Counted from the first letter of the stretch, positions 9,058 through 17,383 are shown. The stretch: DNA of 64,000 nucleotides from Hyphomicrobium_A sp963812795 (GCA_963812795.1 CAWEWG010000007.1:558001-622000); one strand, 5' to 3'. Notes: generated from the letters alone by a model not told the origin. Numbers and translations: made by a program.

Positions 9058-9683
9058 TTGTCGGAGGTCGGGGAATTCTACGAGAAGAACGCCGCGGCGT
9101 TCGATCGCGATCGCGCCGGAGCCGGCAATTGATGGAGCGCGGCTACCTCGACGAGGTCCTGGCGCGGCTCGATCCGAAGAAGCGGCATATCCTCGACCTC
9201 GGCTGCGGCGCCGGTGAGCCGATAGCCCGCTACCTGATCGATGCCGGCTGCCGTGTCACCGGCGTCGATGCGTCCGCCCCGATGATCGCGCTTGCTGCCG
9301 AACGCTTCCCGCAAATGGCGTGGATCGTTGCCGACATGCGCGCGCTAGCCTTGCAGGCGCGTTTCGGTGCCATCATCGCCTGGGACAGCTTCTTTCACCT
9401 GCGCGCGGCGGACCCAAGAAGGCGCACCATGTTCCACCAGAAAGGCTTCGTTGATACTTTCGCGATCACATCGCGCCGCGCGGCCTTCTTGCTGTTCACC
9501 TCGGGGCCGGCGCACGGCGAAGCCATCGAGCGAAAAATGTACGGACAGCGGCTCTACCACGCCAGCCTCGATGCCGAGGAGTATCGAGAGCTGATCGCCG
9601 CCCACGGCTTCGAGCTCCTGCGCCATATGGTCGAGGATCCGCAGTGCGGGTGGCATACTGTTTGGCTGGCGCAAGCGCCCTGA
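9058..9683 (+). pseudogene. Class I SAM-dependent methyltransferase, frameshifted near its N-terminus
   Basis: The reading frame starts at TTG 9058 with GGAG seven bases upstream and encodes SEVGEFYEKNAAAFDRDRAGAGN, then hits TGA at 9130-9132. The rest of the protein continues in the next frame from LMERGYLDEVL (9129 on) through the SAM-binding motif HILDLGCGAGEPIARYL, VTGVDASAPMI and FTSGPAHGEAI to a proper stop. One extra T in AATTG (giving AAT TTG ATG) restores a continuous protein of about 208 residues. Either one T has been lost or the sequence has a one-base error. Substrate unknown. It lies 14 bases after the WD40 gene on the same strand. Confidence 0.75.
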
Positions 9684-9688
9684 CGCGG

Positions 9689-10240
9689 TCAGGCAGTCCC
9701 GCGACGAACCTCGAGTGACAAGAGCGACAGGCTGACGCCCTGCAGCAACAGGGCCGCACCGACGATGGTGCCGAGCGTCCAGCCGGCTGACGACGGCAGG
9801 TCGAACAGGATCAGCAATCCGGCGACGATGGAAATCACCGCCGACAGGATCAGCCAACGCCGCCCGCTCCAGTCGGCGACGCCGCCGCTGACCAGCAGCG
9901 ACGTGATGCCTTGGGCAACCAGGGTGATGGCGATGATCATGGTCAGCGAGACGAGACCGAGCGTCGGATAGACGAATATGAGCACGCCGCCGACAATGAA
10001 GATGATGCCCCCGAGCACCTGCCAGGAGGCGTGGCTCCAGTCACCGGATTTCATCCCGTGCATGAGCTGCAGTACGCCGGCGGCGACCAGCGCCGCGGCG
10101 ATCCAGATTTCGGTCGTCAAGGATGCCGTTACCACGCCGAGCGGTGTCGTCAGGATGAGGCCGCCGAAGAGGATGAGAACGAGGCCGAGGGCAAGCAGCC
10201 AGCCCCAGCTTTGATGCAGTTTCGAGCGCAGGTCGGGCAT
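9689..10240 (-). CDS. HdeD family membrane protein (DUF308)
   Basis: A 183-residue integral membrane protein with about six membrane segments arranged as repeated hairpins, with Gly-rich turns (WQVLGGIIFIVGGVLIFVYP, VISIVAGLLILF, LQGVSLSLLSLEVRR). This is the HdeD/DUF308 layout. In E. coli HdeD is linked to acid resistance; in alphaproteobacteria the role is not established. Start at ATG 10240 with GGAAGAG upstream. It ends five bases from the convergent methyltransferase gene and follows the CHASE4-like remnant on the same strand. Confidence 0.88.
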   Translation of the reverse strand: MPDLRSKLHQSWGWLLALGLVLILFGGLILTTPLGVVTASLTTEIWIAAALVAAGVLQLMHGMKSGDWSHASWQVLGGIIFIVGGVLIFVYPTLGLVSLTMIIAITLVAQGITSLLVSGGVADWSGRRWLILSAVISIVAGLLILFDLPSSAGWTLGTIVGAALLLQGVSLSLLSLEVRRGTA

Positions 10241-10309
10241 GGGTCACTCTTCCATCGGTTTGATCCGCGGTCGCAGCTTGCACGCCGGCAATAGCCCGGC
10301 GGTGCACCG

Positions 10310-10621
10310 TGCTGCTCCCACTGCAAATTCTGAAAGCCGAAGTTGTCGCCGAGCAGTTTTGTGAACCTCTTGTCGACGTCGGTGTCGCGCGCCAGCGTGC
10401 GCTCGTACAGATTCCGTCCATACGGTCTGTACGCGCAGCTCACGCGCCAGCGCCAGCCCATGTTGGTTCAGCGCGTGCTCGATCGTCTCGCGTTGCCGGG
10501 TGAGCGCGATATCGTCGGCCTCCCGCGCGCCGATCACGAGCGAGGCGATGACGACGCCGAACGCCGCGGCTGCGAGAGCCACGATCGGCAACGTCACGAA
10601 CGCGATTGTGCGCCTCGCCAA
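10310..10621 (-). pseudogene. Remnant of a CHASE4-type sensor protein
   Basis: A TTG start at 10621 with GAGGTGAG seven bases upstream opens a protein with a membrane segment (IAFVTLPIVALAAAAFGVVIASLVIG) and ETIEHALNQHGLALARELRVQTVWTES. This resembles the N-terminus of CHASE4-containing GGDEF/EAL or kinase proteins. The expected continuation (NLYERTLARDTDVDKRFTKLLGDNFGFQNLQ) is found in another frame, so one indel lies near 10415. No output domain follows; the sequence runs into the hdeD start. I read it as the decayed 5' end of a membrane signalling gene. Confidence 0.6.
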
Positions 10622-10800
10622 GCAGTCTCACCTCAAGGGTCCACAGGGGGCACCTCGATTAACGACTGATTTTTGGAATACGGCGCTGAATAAGCAGTAA
10701 TTTCGCCGAGATGGCATGCGGGTGCGGTGAGCGCTTAGTTAACAAAGCGCCGCCGGCGGCTCCAAACGGGACAAAAGCAGGGTCGAGGGCGTCAGCGCCC

Positions 10801-11838
10801 TCAGGGGCGCCAAGCCTTTGGCGCTTCGGTCGCGGCTTTTTCCTGCTTCTTGCCGCGGCCGATTTCCTTGCCGAGCGCGAACAGGGCCTCGCGCATACCT
10901 TCGCCGGATACGGCCGACAGGACCAATGGCTTCTTTTTCGCCGCCTTCTTCAGGGCCTCGGCGCGCTCCTCGAGCGTCTCCTTGTCGAGCGCGTCGCACT
11001 TCGACAAGGCGACGATCTCCTTCTTCTTGTCGAGGTCGGCGCCATAGAGCTTCAGCTCGCGCCGCACCGTGCGGTAGGCCGAGGCGACATCTTCCTCGGT
11101 GGCGTCGACGAGGTGCAGCAGGACCTTCGTGCGCTCGACATGCCCGAGGAAGCGCGTACCGATGCCGGCCCCTTCGCTGGCGCCTTCGATCAGGCCTGGG
11201 ATATCGGCGAGCACGAAGTCGACGTCGCCGGCGCGCACGACGCCGAGGTTCGGATGCAGCGTGGTGAACGGATATGCCGCGATCTTCGGCTTGGCCCCGC
11301 TGACCGCGGCAAGGAACGTCGACTTGCCGGCGTTGGGCAGTCCGATGACGCCGGCGTCGGCGATCAGCTTCAACCGCAACCAGATGGTCAACTCCTCGGC
11401 CGGGAGGCCGGGATTGACGCGCCGCGGCGCCTGGTTGGTCGAGGATTTGAAATGCGCGTTGCCAAAGCCGCCGTTGCCGCCCTTGGCGAGCAGGGCGCGG
11501 TCACCGACCTTCGCCAAGTCGGCGAGCAGCGTTTCCTGGTCCTCGGCATAAATCTGCGTGCCCGGCGGCACCTTGATGATGCAGTCATCGCCATTGGCGC
11601 CGGCGCGGTTCTTGCCCGCTCCGTTGCCGCCCTTTTGCGCTTTGAAGTGCTGCTGATAGCGATAGTCGATCAGCGTGTTGAGGTTGTCGACGCATTCCGC
11701 CCACACGTCGCCGCCCCTGCCGCCGTCGCCGCCGTCGGGGCCGCCGTACTCGATGAACTTCTCGCGCCGGAAACTGAGCGAGCCGTTACCGCCCGCGCCC
11801 GACATGATGTAGATTTTCGCCTGGTCGAGGAACTTCAT
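10801..11838 (-). CDS. obgE: Obg family GTPase (ribosome assembly)
   Basis: A 345-residue Obg/CgtA GTPase acting in 50S subunit maturation and stress control. The glycine-rich Obg fold opens the protein (MKFLDQAKIYIMSGAGGNG, GGPDGGDGGRGGDV), followed by the G domain with G1 GLPNAGKST, G3 ADIPGLIEGA and a G4-like SKCD. The C-terminus is a Lys/Ala-rich tail. Start at ATG 11838, with GGAG nine bases upstream; an upstream extension in frame is not needed. The ATG overlaps the TGA stop of the preceding GNAT gene (ATGA), so the two are translationally coupled. proBA, its usual downstream partner, is 3 kb away. Confidence 0.96.
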   Translation of the reverse strand: MKFLDQAKIYIMSGAGGNGSLSFRREKFIEYGGPDGGDGGRGGDVWAECVDNLNTLIDYRYQQHFKAQKGGNGAGKNRAGANGDDCIIKVPPGTQIYAEDQETLLADLAKVGDRALLAKGGNGGFGNAHFKSSTNQAPRRVNPGLPAEELTIWLRLKLIADAGVIGLPNAGKSTFLAAVSGAKPKIAAYPFTTLHPNLGVVRAGDVDFVLADIPGLIEGASEGAGIGTRFLGHVERTKVLLHLVDATEEDVASAYRTVRRELKLYGADLDKKKEIVALSKCDALDKETLEERAEALKKAAKKKPLVLSAVSGEGMREALFALGKEIGRGKKQEKAATEAPKAWRP

Positions 11839-12356
11839 CGCGTCGGACTCCGCCAACCGGCGAGCAGTGGTCGCCGGCGCACATATCTTACCGTTGGCAC
11901 TTCGCTTTTGCGCGCCTCGCACCACTGCGCGCCCGTGCCAATGCGGCGAAAGCCTAATTTCTTGATGACCCGCTCCGACGCCGGATTGTCGGCGAAGTGT
12001 CCGCAGGTCAGTTGCTTGAAGCCGACGTCGGCAAAGCAGTGCTTCATCAACGTGCCTGCCGCCTCGGTGGCATAGCCGTTACCCCACCACGGCTTGCCGA
12101 TCCAGTAGCCGATCTCCGCCTGCCCCGGTTCGCCGGAAATGTAGCCCACGGCCCCGATCAACTCGCCATCGCGCTCGACGCCGCGCACGAACTCGTCGCG
12201 GTCGATGGAGGCGATCCACAGATCCGCGTCGATCAGCGAATAGGGATGCGGGATGCGGCTGGTCATGCGCGCGACATCCCACTCGCCGGCAAGAACGGCA
12301 ATGCGGCCCGCGTCGCGCGCGTCCAACAGACGATAGGTCAAACGTTGCGAGCGCAT
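11835..12356 (-). CDS. GNAT family N-acetyltransferase (RimJ/RimL-like)
   Basis: A 173-residue acetyltransferase with the acetyl-CoA loop region IGYWIGKPWWGNGYATEAA and a C-terminal NPASERVIKKLGFRRIG motif, typical of RimJ/RimL-like GNATs. It sits between rpmA and obgE, a position held by a GNAT gene in many Hyphomicrobiales, so a ribosome-linked substrate is a reasonable guess but not shown. The stop overlaps the obgE start codon. Start: ATG 12356; a GTG two codons upstream is possible. Confidence 0.9.
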   Translation of the reverse strand: MRSQRLTYRLLDARDAGRIAVLAGEWDVARMTSRIPHPYSLIDADLWIASIDRDEFVRGVERDGELIGAVGYISGEPGQAEIGYWIGKPWWGNGYATEAAGTLMKHCFADVGFKQLTCGHFADNPASERVIKKLGFRRIGTGAQWCEARKSEVPTVRYVRRRPLLAGWRSPTR

Positions 12357-12412
12357 ATGCACCGCGCGCCCCGACTTGAAAATGCCGGCCGCGGCGCCGG
12401 CCGGTGGTCATT

Positions 12413-12440
12413 AAAAAAGGGGGACGCCGCGACATCCCCC
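12413..12440 (-). terminator. Rho-independent terminator after rpmA
   Basis: On the minus strand a 6-bp stem (GGGGGA / TCCCCC) with a 10-base loop is followed directly by TTTTTT. It lies 28 bases after the rpmA stop and ahead of the GNAT-obgE pair. It probably lets the abundant ribosomal protein mRNA stop here while a fraction reads on into obgE. Confidence 0.85.
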
Positions 12441-12467
12441 TCTCGAACTCTGGGCGATCTGCCGCTT

Positions 12468-12740
12468 CTATTCGCTGCTCTGGCTCTCGCCGTCGCGCAC
12501 CGACACGTAAACGCGGCCGTTGCGCTTGGTGTTGAATTCAACGGCGCCCTCGACAACGGCGAAGATCGTATGATCCGAGCCCATGCCGACGCCGGTGCCC
12601 GGGTGCCACTGCGTGCCGCGTTGGCGCACGAGGATGTTGCCGGGAATGACGTGCTCACCGCCGTAGCGCTTGATGCCGAGGCGCTTGGAGTGCGAGTCGC
12701 GGCCGTTGCGCGTCGAGCCGCCAGCTTTCTTTTGTGCCAT
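12468..12740 (-). CDS. rpmA: 50S ribosomal protein L27
   Basis: A 90-residue L27 with the diagnostic N-terminus MAQKKAGGSTRNGRDSHSKR, GVKRYGG-like (GIKRYGGEHVIPGNILVRQR) and GTQWHPGTGVGMGSDHT. Full length, in the usual place after rplU, separated by 31 bases. The C-terminus is a short Glu/Ser tail. Confidence 0.98.
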   Translation of the reverse strand: MAQKKAGGSTRNGRDSHSKRLGIKRYGGEHVIPGNILVRQRGTQWHPGTGVGMGSDHTIFAVVEGAVEFNTKRNGRVYVSVRDGESQSSE

Positions 12741-12771
12741 CGTTCAGATCCTTGAAGGTTCGGGCGGCCGC

Positions 12772-13083
12772 TTAGGCGCCGATGATGCTGGTGATGCGGA
12801 TCTTGACGAGATCCTGGCGGTGCCCGCGCTTGCGGCGCGAATTCTTGCGGCGGCGCTTCTTGAAGGAGATGACCTTCGGACCGCGCGTGGCCTCGACGAA
12901 CTCGCCGACGACCTTGGCGCCGGAAACGAGCGGGCTGCCGAATTTGGGGGTGTCGCCGCCGATCATGAGGACTTCGGCGAATTCGACCTTGGAGCCGGCG
13001 TCGCCGGCGATCTTCTCGATGGTGATGACGTCGTCAGCAGCAACACGGTACTGCTTGCCGCCCGTCTTGATGACAGCGTACAT
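12772..13083 (-). CDS. rplU: 50S ribosomal protein L21
   Basis: A 103-residue L21 opening with MYAVIKTGGKQYRVAADDVI and with the basic loop FKKRRRKNSRRKRGHRQ that contacts 23S rRNA. First gene of the rplU-rpmA-GNAT-obgE cluster. The 280 bases upstream, shared with the divergent hydrolase gene, hold its promoter and a perfect 8-bp hairpin (CGCGCCCC / GGGGCGCG, 13184-13206) that would lie in the leader if transcription starts upstream of it. Confidence 0.98.
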   Translation of the reverse strand: MYAVIKTGGKQYRVAADDVITIEKIAGDAGSKVEFAEVLMIGGDTPKFGSPLVSGAKVVGEFVEATRGPKVISFKKRRRKNSRRKRGHRQDLVKIRITSIIGA

Positions 13084-13183
13084 AGCTATTCCTTCAACGT
13101 TATCCGCGCCCTATGGCGCCGCAGTCGCCTGCGGACTTTATGAGATCGCCTCTAAGGGCGAACGAGCCTCGGGCAGCGCATTG

Positions 13184-13206
13184 CGCGCCCCGGTTGAAGG
13201 GGCGCG
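13184..13206. other. Perfect hairpin in the rplU/hydrolase intergenic region
   Basis: CGCGCCCC, a 7-base loop and GGGGCGCG form a perfect 8-bp stem about 100 bases upstream of rplU and 160 bases upstream of the divergent hydrolase gene. It could be a leader structure for ribosomal protein control or a terminator-like element; no T run follows on either strand. Role unproven. Confidence 0.35.
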
Positions 13207-13364
13207 AGAGCGCCGGTTTATCGTCGAACCCCCGCAAAATGTCAATCGGGACCGGCATTTCCGCGCCAATATGGATGCCGGCGGCTGCCGCTATGGATTT
13301 TTAGGGTTGCCGGGCCCAGATCAAACGCCATTGCGGAGCGGGTTCCGCGAGTGAAACGGTAGCG

Positions 13365-14348
13365 ATGCACCCCCTCGACAAGATCCCCATCCATGATGTC
13401 GGCCCGCAATTTCCGCTCGAGACGCTCGAGTTGGAGCGGGCACGCGCCGACGCCCTGATCGACGGCGCGACCCACGGCGTGCCGCTCTCGGCGCTGCGGG
13501 GCCTCGATGTCGTCTCGCGCCGCTGGCTGGCCAAGCAGGACAGCGTGCATCTCGATGAGATCGACGCCATCGCCGACCGCCTGGGTCGCCCGGGGGCCTA
13601 CTTTCTGTCGGTCAACTATGAGTGGGGCTGCACCTGCCGGGTGGCGCCGTCGCCGGAGGGAACCAGTGCGCGACTGGTGCGCGTGCTCGACTGGGTCACC
13701 TACGGTCTGGGCCGCTATGTCATCGCCGCGCGTGTCGCCGGACCCGCCGGCACGTTTATCACGCTCACTTGGCCGGGTTACACCGGGGTATTGCAGGGGA
13801 TGGCACCGGGGCGCTATTCCGCCGCGCTCAATCAGGCACCGATGCGCCGCCGGCTCGGACACTTCTATCTCGACTGGGCTGTTAATCGCGCGCGTGTGTG
13901 GCGCATGTCGCATGTGACGCCGGCGCACCTGCTGCGCGAGGTATTCGAAACGGCGACGAGCTTCGATGAGGCCAAGCGCATGCTCGCCGAGCGGCCGATC
14001 GCTTCGCCGGCCATCTTCTCGCTAGCCGGCATCAGGCCAAGCGAGACGGCGGTCATCGAGCGCACGGAGACGGAGGCGCGCCTGCACGAAGGCGTCAACA
14101 CCACCGCCAACCATTGGCAGACGCCCGGCTGGACCGGTCACTCGCGCGGCAGCGACAGCGCCGGGCGCGCCCGGCAGATGCACAGCGTATCGACGGCGCT
14201 CGATCCAACCTTTCCGTGGCTGACGCGGCCGGTGCTCAACTGGAACACGCGCCTCGTCATGGTGGCGGACGCACGCGAAGGTCGCCTCGTAGCGCAAGGC
14301 TACGAGACGACCGGGCCGGCGACGTTGCCGCTCGAGCTGACGGCCTGA
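13365..14348 (+). CDS. Acid ceramidase/NAAA-like Ntn hydrolase
   Basis: A 327-residue protein resembling the acid ceramidase and N-acylethanolamine amidase branch of Ntn hydrolases, which cleave amide-linked fatty acids. The match is visible around the putative nucleophile Cys89 (WGCTCRVAP, compared with CTSIV in ceramidase), the following RVLDW (Arg/Asp of the active site), GYTGVLQGMAPGRYSAALNQ, and the C-terminal NTRL region. No signal peptide is evident, unlike the lysosomal enzyme. If the family model holds, autocleavage before Cys89 would activate it. Substrate unproven. It converges on an alpha-oxoamine synthase gene, which could build sphingoid bases, so a sphingolipid link is possible. 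Confidence 0.7.
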   Translation: MHPLDKIPIHDVGPQFPLETLELERARADALIDGATHGVPLSALRGLDVVSRRWLAKQDSVHLDEIDAIADRLGRPGAYFLSVNYEWGCTCRVAPSPEGTSARLVRVLDWVTYGLGRYVIAARVAGPAGTFITLTWPGYTGVLQGMAPGRYSAALNQAPMRRRLGHFYLDWAVNRARVWRMSHVTPAHLLREVFETATSFDEAKRMLAERPIASPAIFSLAGIRPSETAVIERTETEARLHEGVNTTANHWQTPGWTGHSRGSDSAGRARQMHSVSTALDPTFPWLTRPVLNWNTRLVMVADAREGRLVAQGYETTGPATLPLELTA

Positions 14349-14360
14349 GCGGCGTGCCGC

Positions 14361-15614
14361 TTAACGCGTGAGAACCTCCTTGGTGACGTCGAGGGCGTGC
14401 GTGATCTCATCCGGCGTGAATTCGCAGGTGAGGAAGAAGCGCAACCGCGCCGCGTTGACCGGCACGCCCGGTGACATGATCAGCGAGGTGTTGATGCCGC
14501 GCTCCAGAACCTTGGAGACGGCCTTCGCCGCGCGCGTCGTGGCGCCGACCATCACCGGCAGCATGCCGATGCCGATGGAGCGGCCGGTGTCGAGACCGCG
14601 TGCCTTGGCTTCGCGCAGGAACAGCTTGCCGTTGCTGTGCAGGCGGGCGACCCGGTATGGCTCGCGCTTGACGACGCGCAGGGCAGCGAGCGCCGCGGCC
14701 GTCATGCTCGGCGGCAGGCCGACCGAGAACACGAAGCCGGGAGCCGAGTAGCGCAGCGCATCGATGAGCTCGCGGTTGCCGGCGATGTAGCCGCCGCAAG
14801 AAGCGTAAGCCTTGCTCAGGGTGCCCATCCAGATGTCGACCTTGTCGCCAGCAACGCCGGAGTGCTCGGCGAGGCCGGCGCCGGTCTTGCCGAGGACGCC
14901 GCAACCATGCGCGTCATCGACCATCAGCCAGGCGCCGTAGCGGTCCTTCAGCTCGACGACGCGGGCGAGGTCGGGGATGTCGCCTTCGGTCGAATAGAGG
15001 CCCTCGATGACGACCAGGCAGTTCTTGTACTTGTGACGCTGCTCGCGCAGCACCTGCTCCAGCAAGTCGAGCTTGTTGTGCTTGAAGGTCATGGTCTTGG
15101 CGCCTGACAGGCGCATACCGACCACGGCGCTGTTGTGCACGAACTCGTCATGAATGATGAGGTCGTCGGCGGTCATGATGGTGCCGATCGTGGAAACGTT
15201 GGCGGCGTGGCCGCTGACGAACACCAGCGCGCCCTCGACGCCGATCGTGTTGGCAATTTCCTGCTCCAGCTCGCGGTGCAGCGGCGTGTCGCCCGACACC
15301 ATGCGGCTCGCCGAAACGGACGTTCCGTAAGCGTCGATGGCGGCCTTCGACGCCTCGATCAGGTCGGGGTGCCGGCTAAGGCCGAGGTAGTCGCACCAGG
15401 CGAAGTTCAGGACCGGCTTGCCGTCGATCAGCGTGTGGCGGCCTTGCGGGCCCTCGGTCGAGCGGAAGAACGGGTTCGCGATGCCCAGCATCTTGCCGAG
15501 GCCCTGATGGTACGTGATCGACTTGTATTCAGGCAGCGACGAGAAGGGTGCCGCGACGAGGCCGCGGTCCAGCTTGGCACGCAGCTTGTTCAGCGTTTGT
15601 GGCATAATGCTCAT
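14361..15614 (-). CDS. PLP-dependent alpha-oxoamine synthase (serine palmitoyltransferase/KBL/BioF family)
   Basis: A 417-residue class II aminotransferase-fold enzyme. Members condense an amino acid with an acyl thioester, releasing CO2. Family hallmarks are present: NFAWCDYLGLSRHPDLIEA, YGTSVSASRMVSGDTPLHRELE, VDDAHGCGVLGKTG and the PLP-lysine motif GTLSKAYASCGGYIAG. The sequence resembles the form found alone or fused to polyketide synthases more than biotin-synthesis BioF. Possible products include 3-ketosphinganine or an aminoketone; the acyl donor cannot be read from the sequence. Start ATG 15614 has GGAG eight bases upstream; the upstream in-frame extension is not needed. A small gene precedes it by 47 bases. 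Confidence 0.85.
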   Translation of the reverse strand: MSIMPQTLNKLRAKLDRGLVAAPFSSLPEYKSITYHQGLGKMLGIANPFFRSTEGPQGRHTLIDGKPVLNFAWCDYLGLSRHPDLIEASKAAIDAYGTSVSASRMVSGDTPLHRELEQEIANTIGVEGALVFVSGHAANVSTIGTIMTADDLIIHDEFVHNSAVVGMRLSGAKTMTFKHNKLDLLEQVLREQRHKYKNCLVVIEGLYSTEGDIPDLARVVELKDRYGAWLMVDDAHGCGVLGKTGAGLAEHSGVAGDKVDIWMGTLSKAYASCGGYIAGNRELIDALRYSAPGFVFSVGLPPSMTAAALAALRVVKREPYRVARLHSNGKLFLREAKARGLDTGRSIGIGMLPVMVGATTRAAKAVSKVLERGINTSLIMSPGVPVNAARLRFFLTCEFTPDEITHALDVTKEVLTR

Positions 15615-15661
15615 GATACTTGCTCCGAAGCTTGGCGACGCTCCCGCCGCACTGGGTTTGA

Positions 15662-15862
15662 TCAAAATCTCGAATAGACACCGAGGTGAAAGTCGAAGCC
15701 GCCCGTCCACTCGGTGTCGGCCTGGGCTTGGCTGTCGTTGGATTGATTGTCGAAGGTCGCGAGCACGCCGGGGCGGTCCTCGCGCGGAAGGCCACCGAAG
15801 GGATGACCGGCGAACGGCGCCTGCTCTTCCGCAGCGTGGGTCGCATAAGGCGAATGGCTCAT
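15662..15862 (-). CDS. Small conserved-looking protein upstream of the oxoamine synthase
   Basis: A 66-residue protein, MSHSPYATHAAEEQAPFAG to GGFDFHLGVYSRF, with a near-perfect ribosome binding site (AGGAG, seven bases from ATG). It has no signal peptide, membrane segment or acyl-carrier Ser motif. It lies 47 bases upstream of the oxoamine synthase on the same strand, so the two are probably cotranscribed. I do not recognise the family; its position suggests a partner or regulator of the enzyme, which is inference. Confidence 0.6.
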   Translation of the reverse strand: MSHSPYATHAAEEQAPFAGHPFGGLPREDRPGVLATFDNQSNDSQAQADTEWTGGFDFHLGVYSRF

Positions 15863-15944
15863 GACACTTCTCCTGGTACCGTCGCGCCCGATCACTCACC
15901 GGTGCGAACTGGAGACCGTTTTAGGAGAGGTGTAGGGAGCGCGC

Positions 15945-15960
15945 TGTTCCGGCCGGAACA
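15945..15960. promoter_or_regulatory. Perfect 16-bp palindrome, candidate operator
   Basis: TGTTCCGGCCGGAACA is a perfect palindrome located 83 bases upstream of the small gene and oxoamine synthase, and just past the creD terminator. The spacing fits a dimer binding site controlling the minus-strand small gene/oxoamine synthase unit. No regulator gene is adjacent. Confidence 0.5.
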
Positions 15961-15966
15961 AGAAGG

Positions 15967-15990
15967 CGGGCGAGACACTGGTCTCGCCCG
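15967..15990 (-). terminator. Hairpin terminator after creD
   Basis: A perfect 10-bp stem (CGGGCGAGAC / GTCTCGCCCG) with a 4-base loop starts four bases after the creD stop. On the minus strand it is followed by CCTTCTTGTT, a weak T-rich tail. Confidence 0.7.
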
Positions 15991-15994
15991 TGAG

Positions 15995-17383
15995 CTACGC
16001 AGGGGTGCGCTTCTGCCCCGACCAATCGACGTTCAGCGTCGCGAACATGACGACCGCCAGCATCACGAAGCCGGCGATGGCGCCGGCCAGCAGCGCGTAG
16101 TCTTCGAGCTGCAGGATGAGGTACAGCAGGCCATAGAGCACGAAGAACACGCCGGCCATGACGAGGCCCTTGTTCATGCTCTCCTGCACGCGCCAGACGT
16201 ACAGCGACAGCAATCCGCCGGTGGCAATCGCCGCAAGGAGATAGGCGGACAGGAAGCCGATCTGCTCGGCGAGCGACAGGAGCAGCACGTAGAAGAAGAC
16301 CATCGTCAGCCCGACGAACAGGTACTGCACCGGGTGCACCTGGCGTGCCCCGCTGATCTCCAGCAGGAACACCGCCATGAACGCCGTGGCGAGGAACATC
16401 ATCGCGTATTTCGCGGCGCGGCTGACGAGTTGGTAGAAATCGACGGGAACGATAAAGCGCACGCCGAACGCATAGGGCTGCATGCGCTCCAGATCCTGAT
16501 CACCCAGCGTCCAAGATTGCGGCACGCTGCGCGCCAGGTGCGGGATCTGCCAGCGGGCCGAGAACGCGTTTGCCTCGATGCTGCGGTCGTTGGGCAGGAA
16601 GGCGCCGGTGAACCCTGGATCGCTCCAGTCCGAGTTGAGCTCGACAGTCGTCTGCTGTGCGACCGGCGCGAAGGTGAGCTCGGATGAGCCGTTGAGCGTC
16701 AGCGAGAACTTGAAATCGAAACCGTTGAGACCGGTCGGCGGTGCTCCCGGAAGGGCATCGGGCGACGGGAAAAGCTTTGCCGCCGAGGCGAGCCGCACGT
16801 GGATGCCGCCGCCACGAATAGCCGGCACCCCGATGCTCGGCTCGAACGCCAGAGTCTCGCTGCCATCGATGCTGAGCGAGGCCGCCTCCTTCAGGCCGGA
16901 TACATCGCTGACCGCCACTGCCAATACGGCATCGCGCCAGCGCACCGACTGGGCGTCGGCAACGACATCGCCGATGTTGGGCGCGGCGAAGCTGCCCGCG
17001 AAATCGAGGAAGCTCGTGTAGACGGCGACATCGTAGATCGAGCGGTGCAGGATCTTGGTCGTCGCCTTGCCGTTGATTTTGAGCGCCTGCGGCAGGAACA
17101 CCGCGCGCTTCTCAACGATCTCTTCGACGCGTTTGTCGCCCTCGCCGGTGATGCGCTTGACGGTATAGGGGACGATGAGCAGCGGCCCGTCGATGTATTG
17201 CGAGCCGCCCCACTCCTGCGCCACCTGCTGGCGGACGCCCTCGGCGCGCTGCTCGCGCTCGCCGATCAGCCCCCACACCAAGAGGAGCGGGATGCCGAGC
17301 ACGAGGATCAATCCGCAGATGAGGAAGAATTTGAATGCGGGGCTGCCGAGCAAGCGCCCTATGGCAGCGGTCAGGCTTTCCAC
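15995..17383 (-). CDS. creD: Inner membrane protein CreD
   Basis: A 462-residue CreD-family protein (envelope integrity; regulated by CreBC in enterobacteria). One membrane segment lies near the N-terminus (FKFFLICGLILVLGIPLLLVW) and is followed by a large periplasmic region (about 55-300) with QYIDGPLLIVPY and FLDFAGSFAAPNIGDV. About five membrane segments close the protein (YAMMFLATAFMAVFL, VQYLFVGLTMVFFYVLLLSL and so on). The start is likely GTG 17383, which has GGAG seven bases upstream; an ATG 69 bases upstream would add polar residues. No creBC genes are near. Confidence 0.92.
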   Translation of the reverse strand: MESLTAAIGRLLGSPAFKFFLICGLILVLGIPLLLVWGLIGEREQRAEGVRQQVAQEWGGSQYIDGPLLIVPYTVKRITGEGDKRVEEIVEKRAVFLPQALKINGKATTKILHRSIYDVAVYTSFLDFAGSFAAPNIGDVVADAQSVRWRDAVLAVAVSDVSGLKEAASLSIDGSETLAFEPSIGVPAIRGGGIHVRLASAAKLFPSPDALPGAPPTGLNGFDFKFSLTLNGSSELTFAPVAQQTTVELNSDWSDPGFTGAFLPNDRSIEANAFSARWQIPHLARSVPQSWTLGDQDLERMQPYAFGVRFIVPVDFYQLVSRAAKYAMMFLATAFMAVFLLEISGARQVHPVQYLFVGLTMVFFYVLLLSLAEQIGFLSAYLLAAIATGGLLSLYVWRVQESMNKGLVMAGVFFVLYGLLYLILQLEDYALLAGAIAGFVMLAVVMFATLNVDWSGQKRTPA

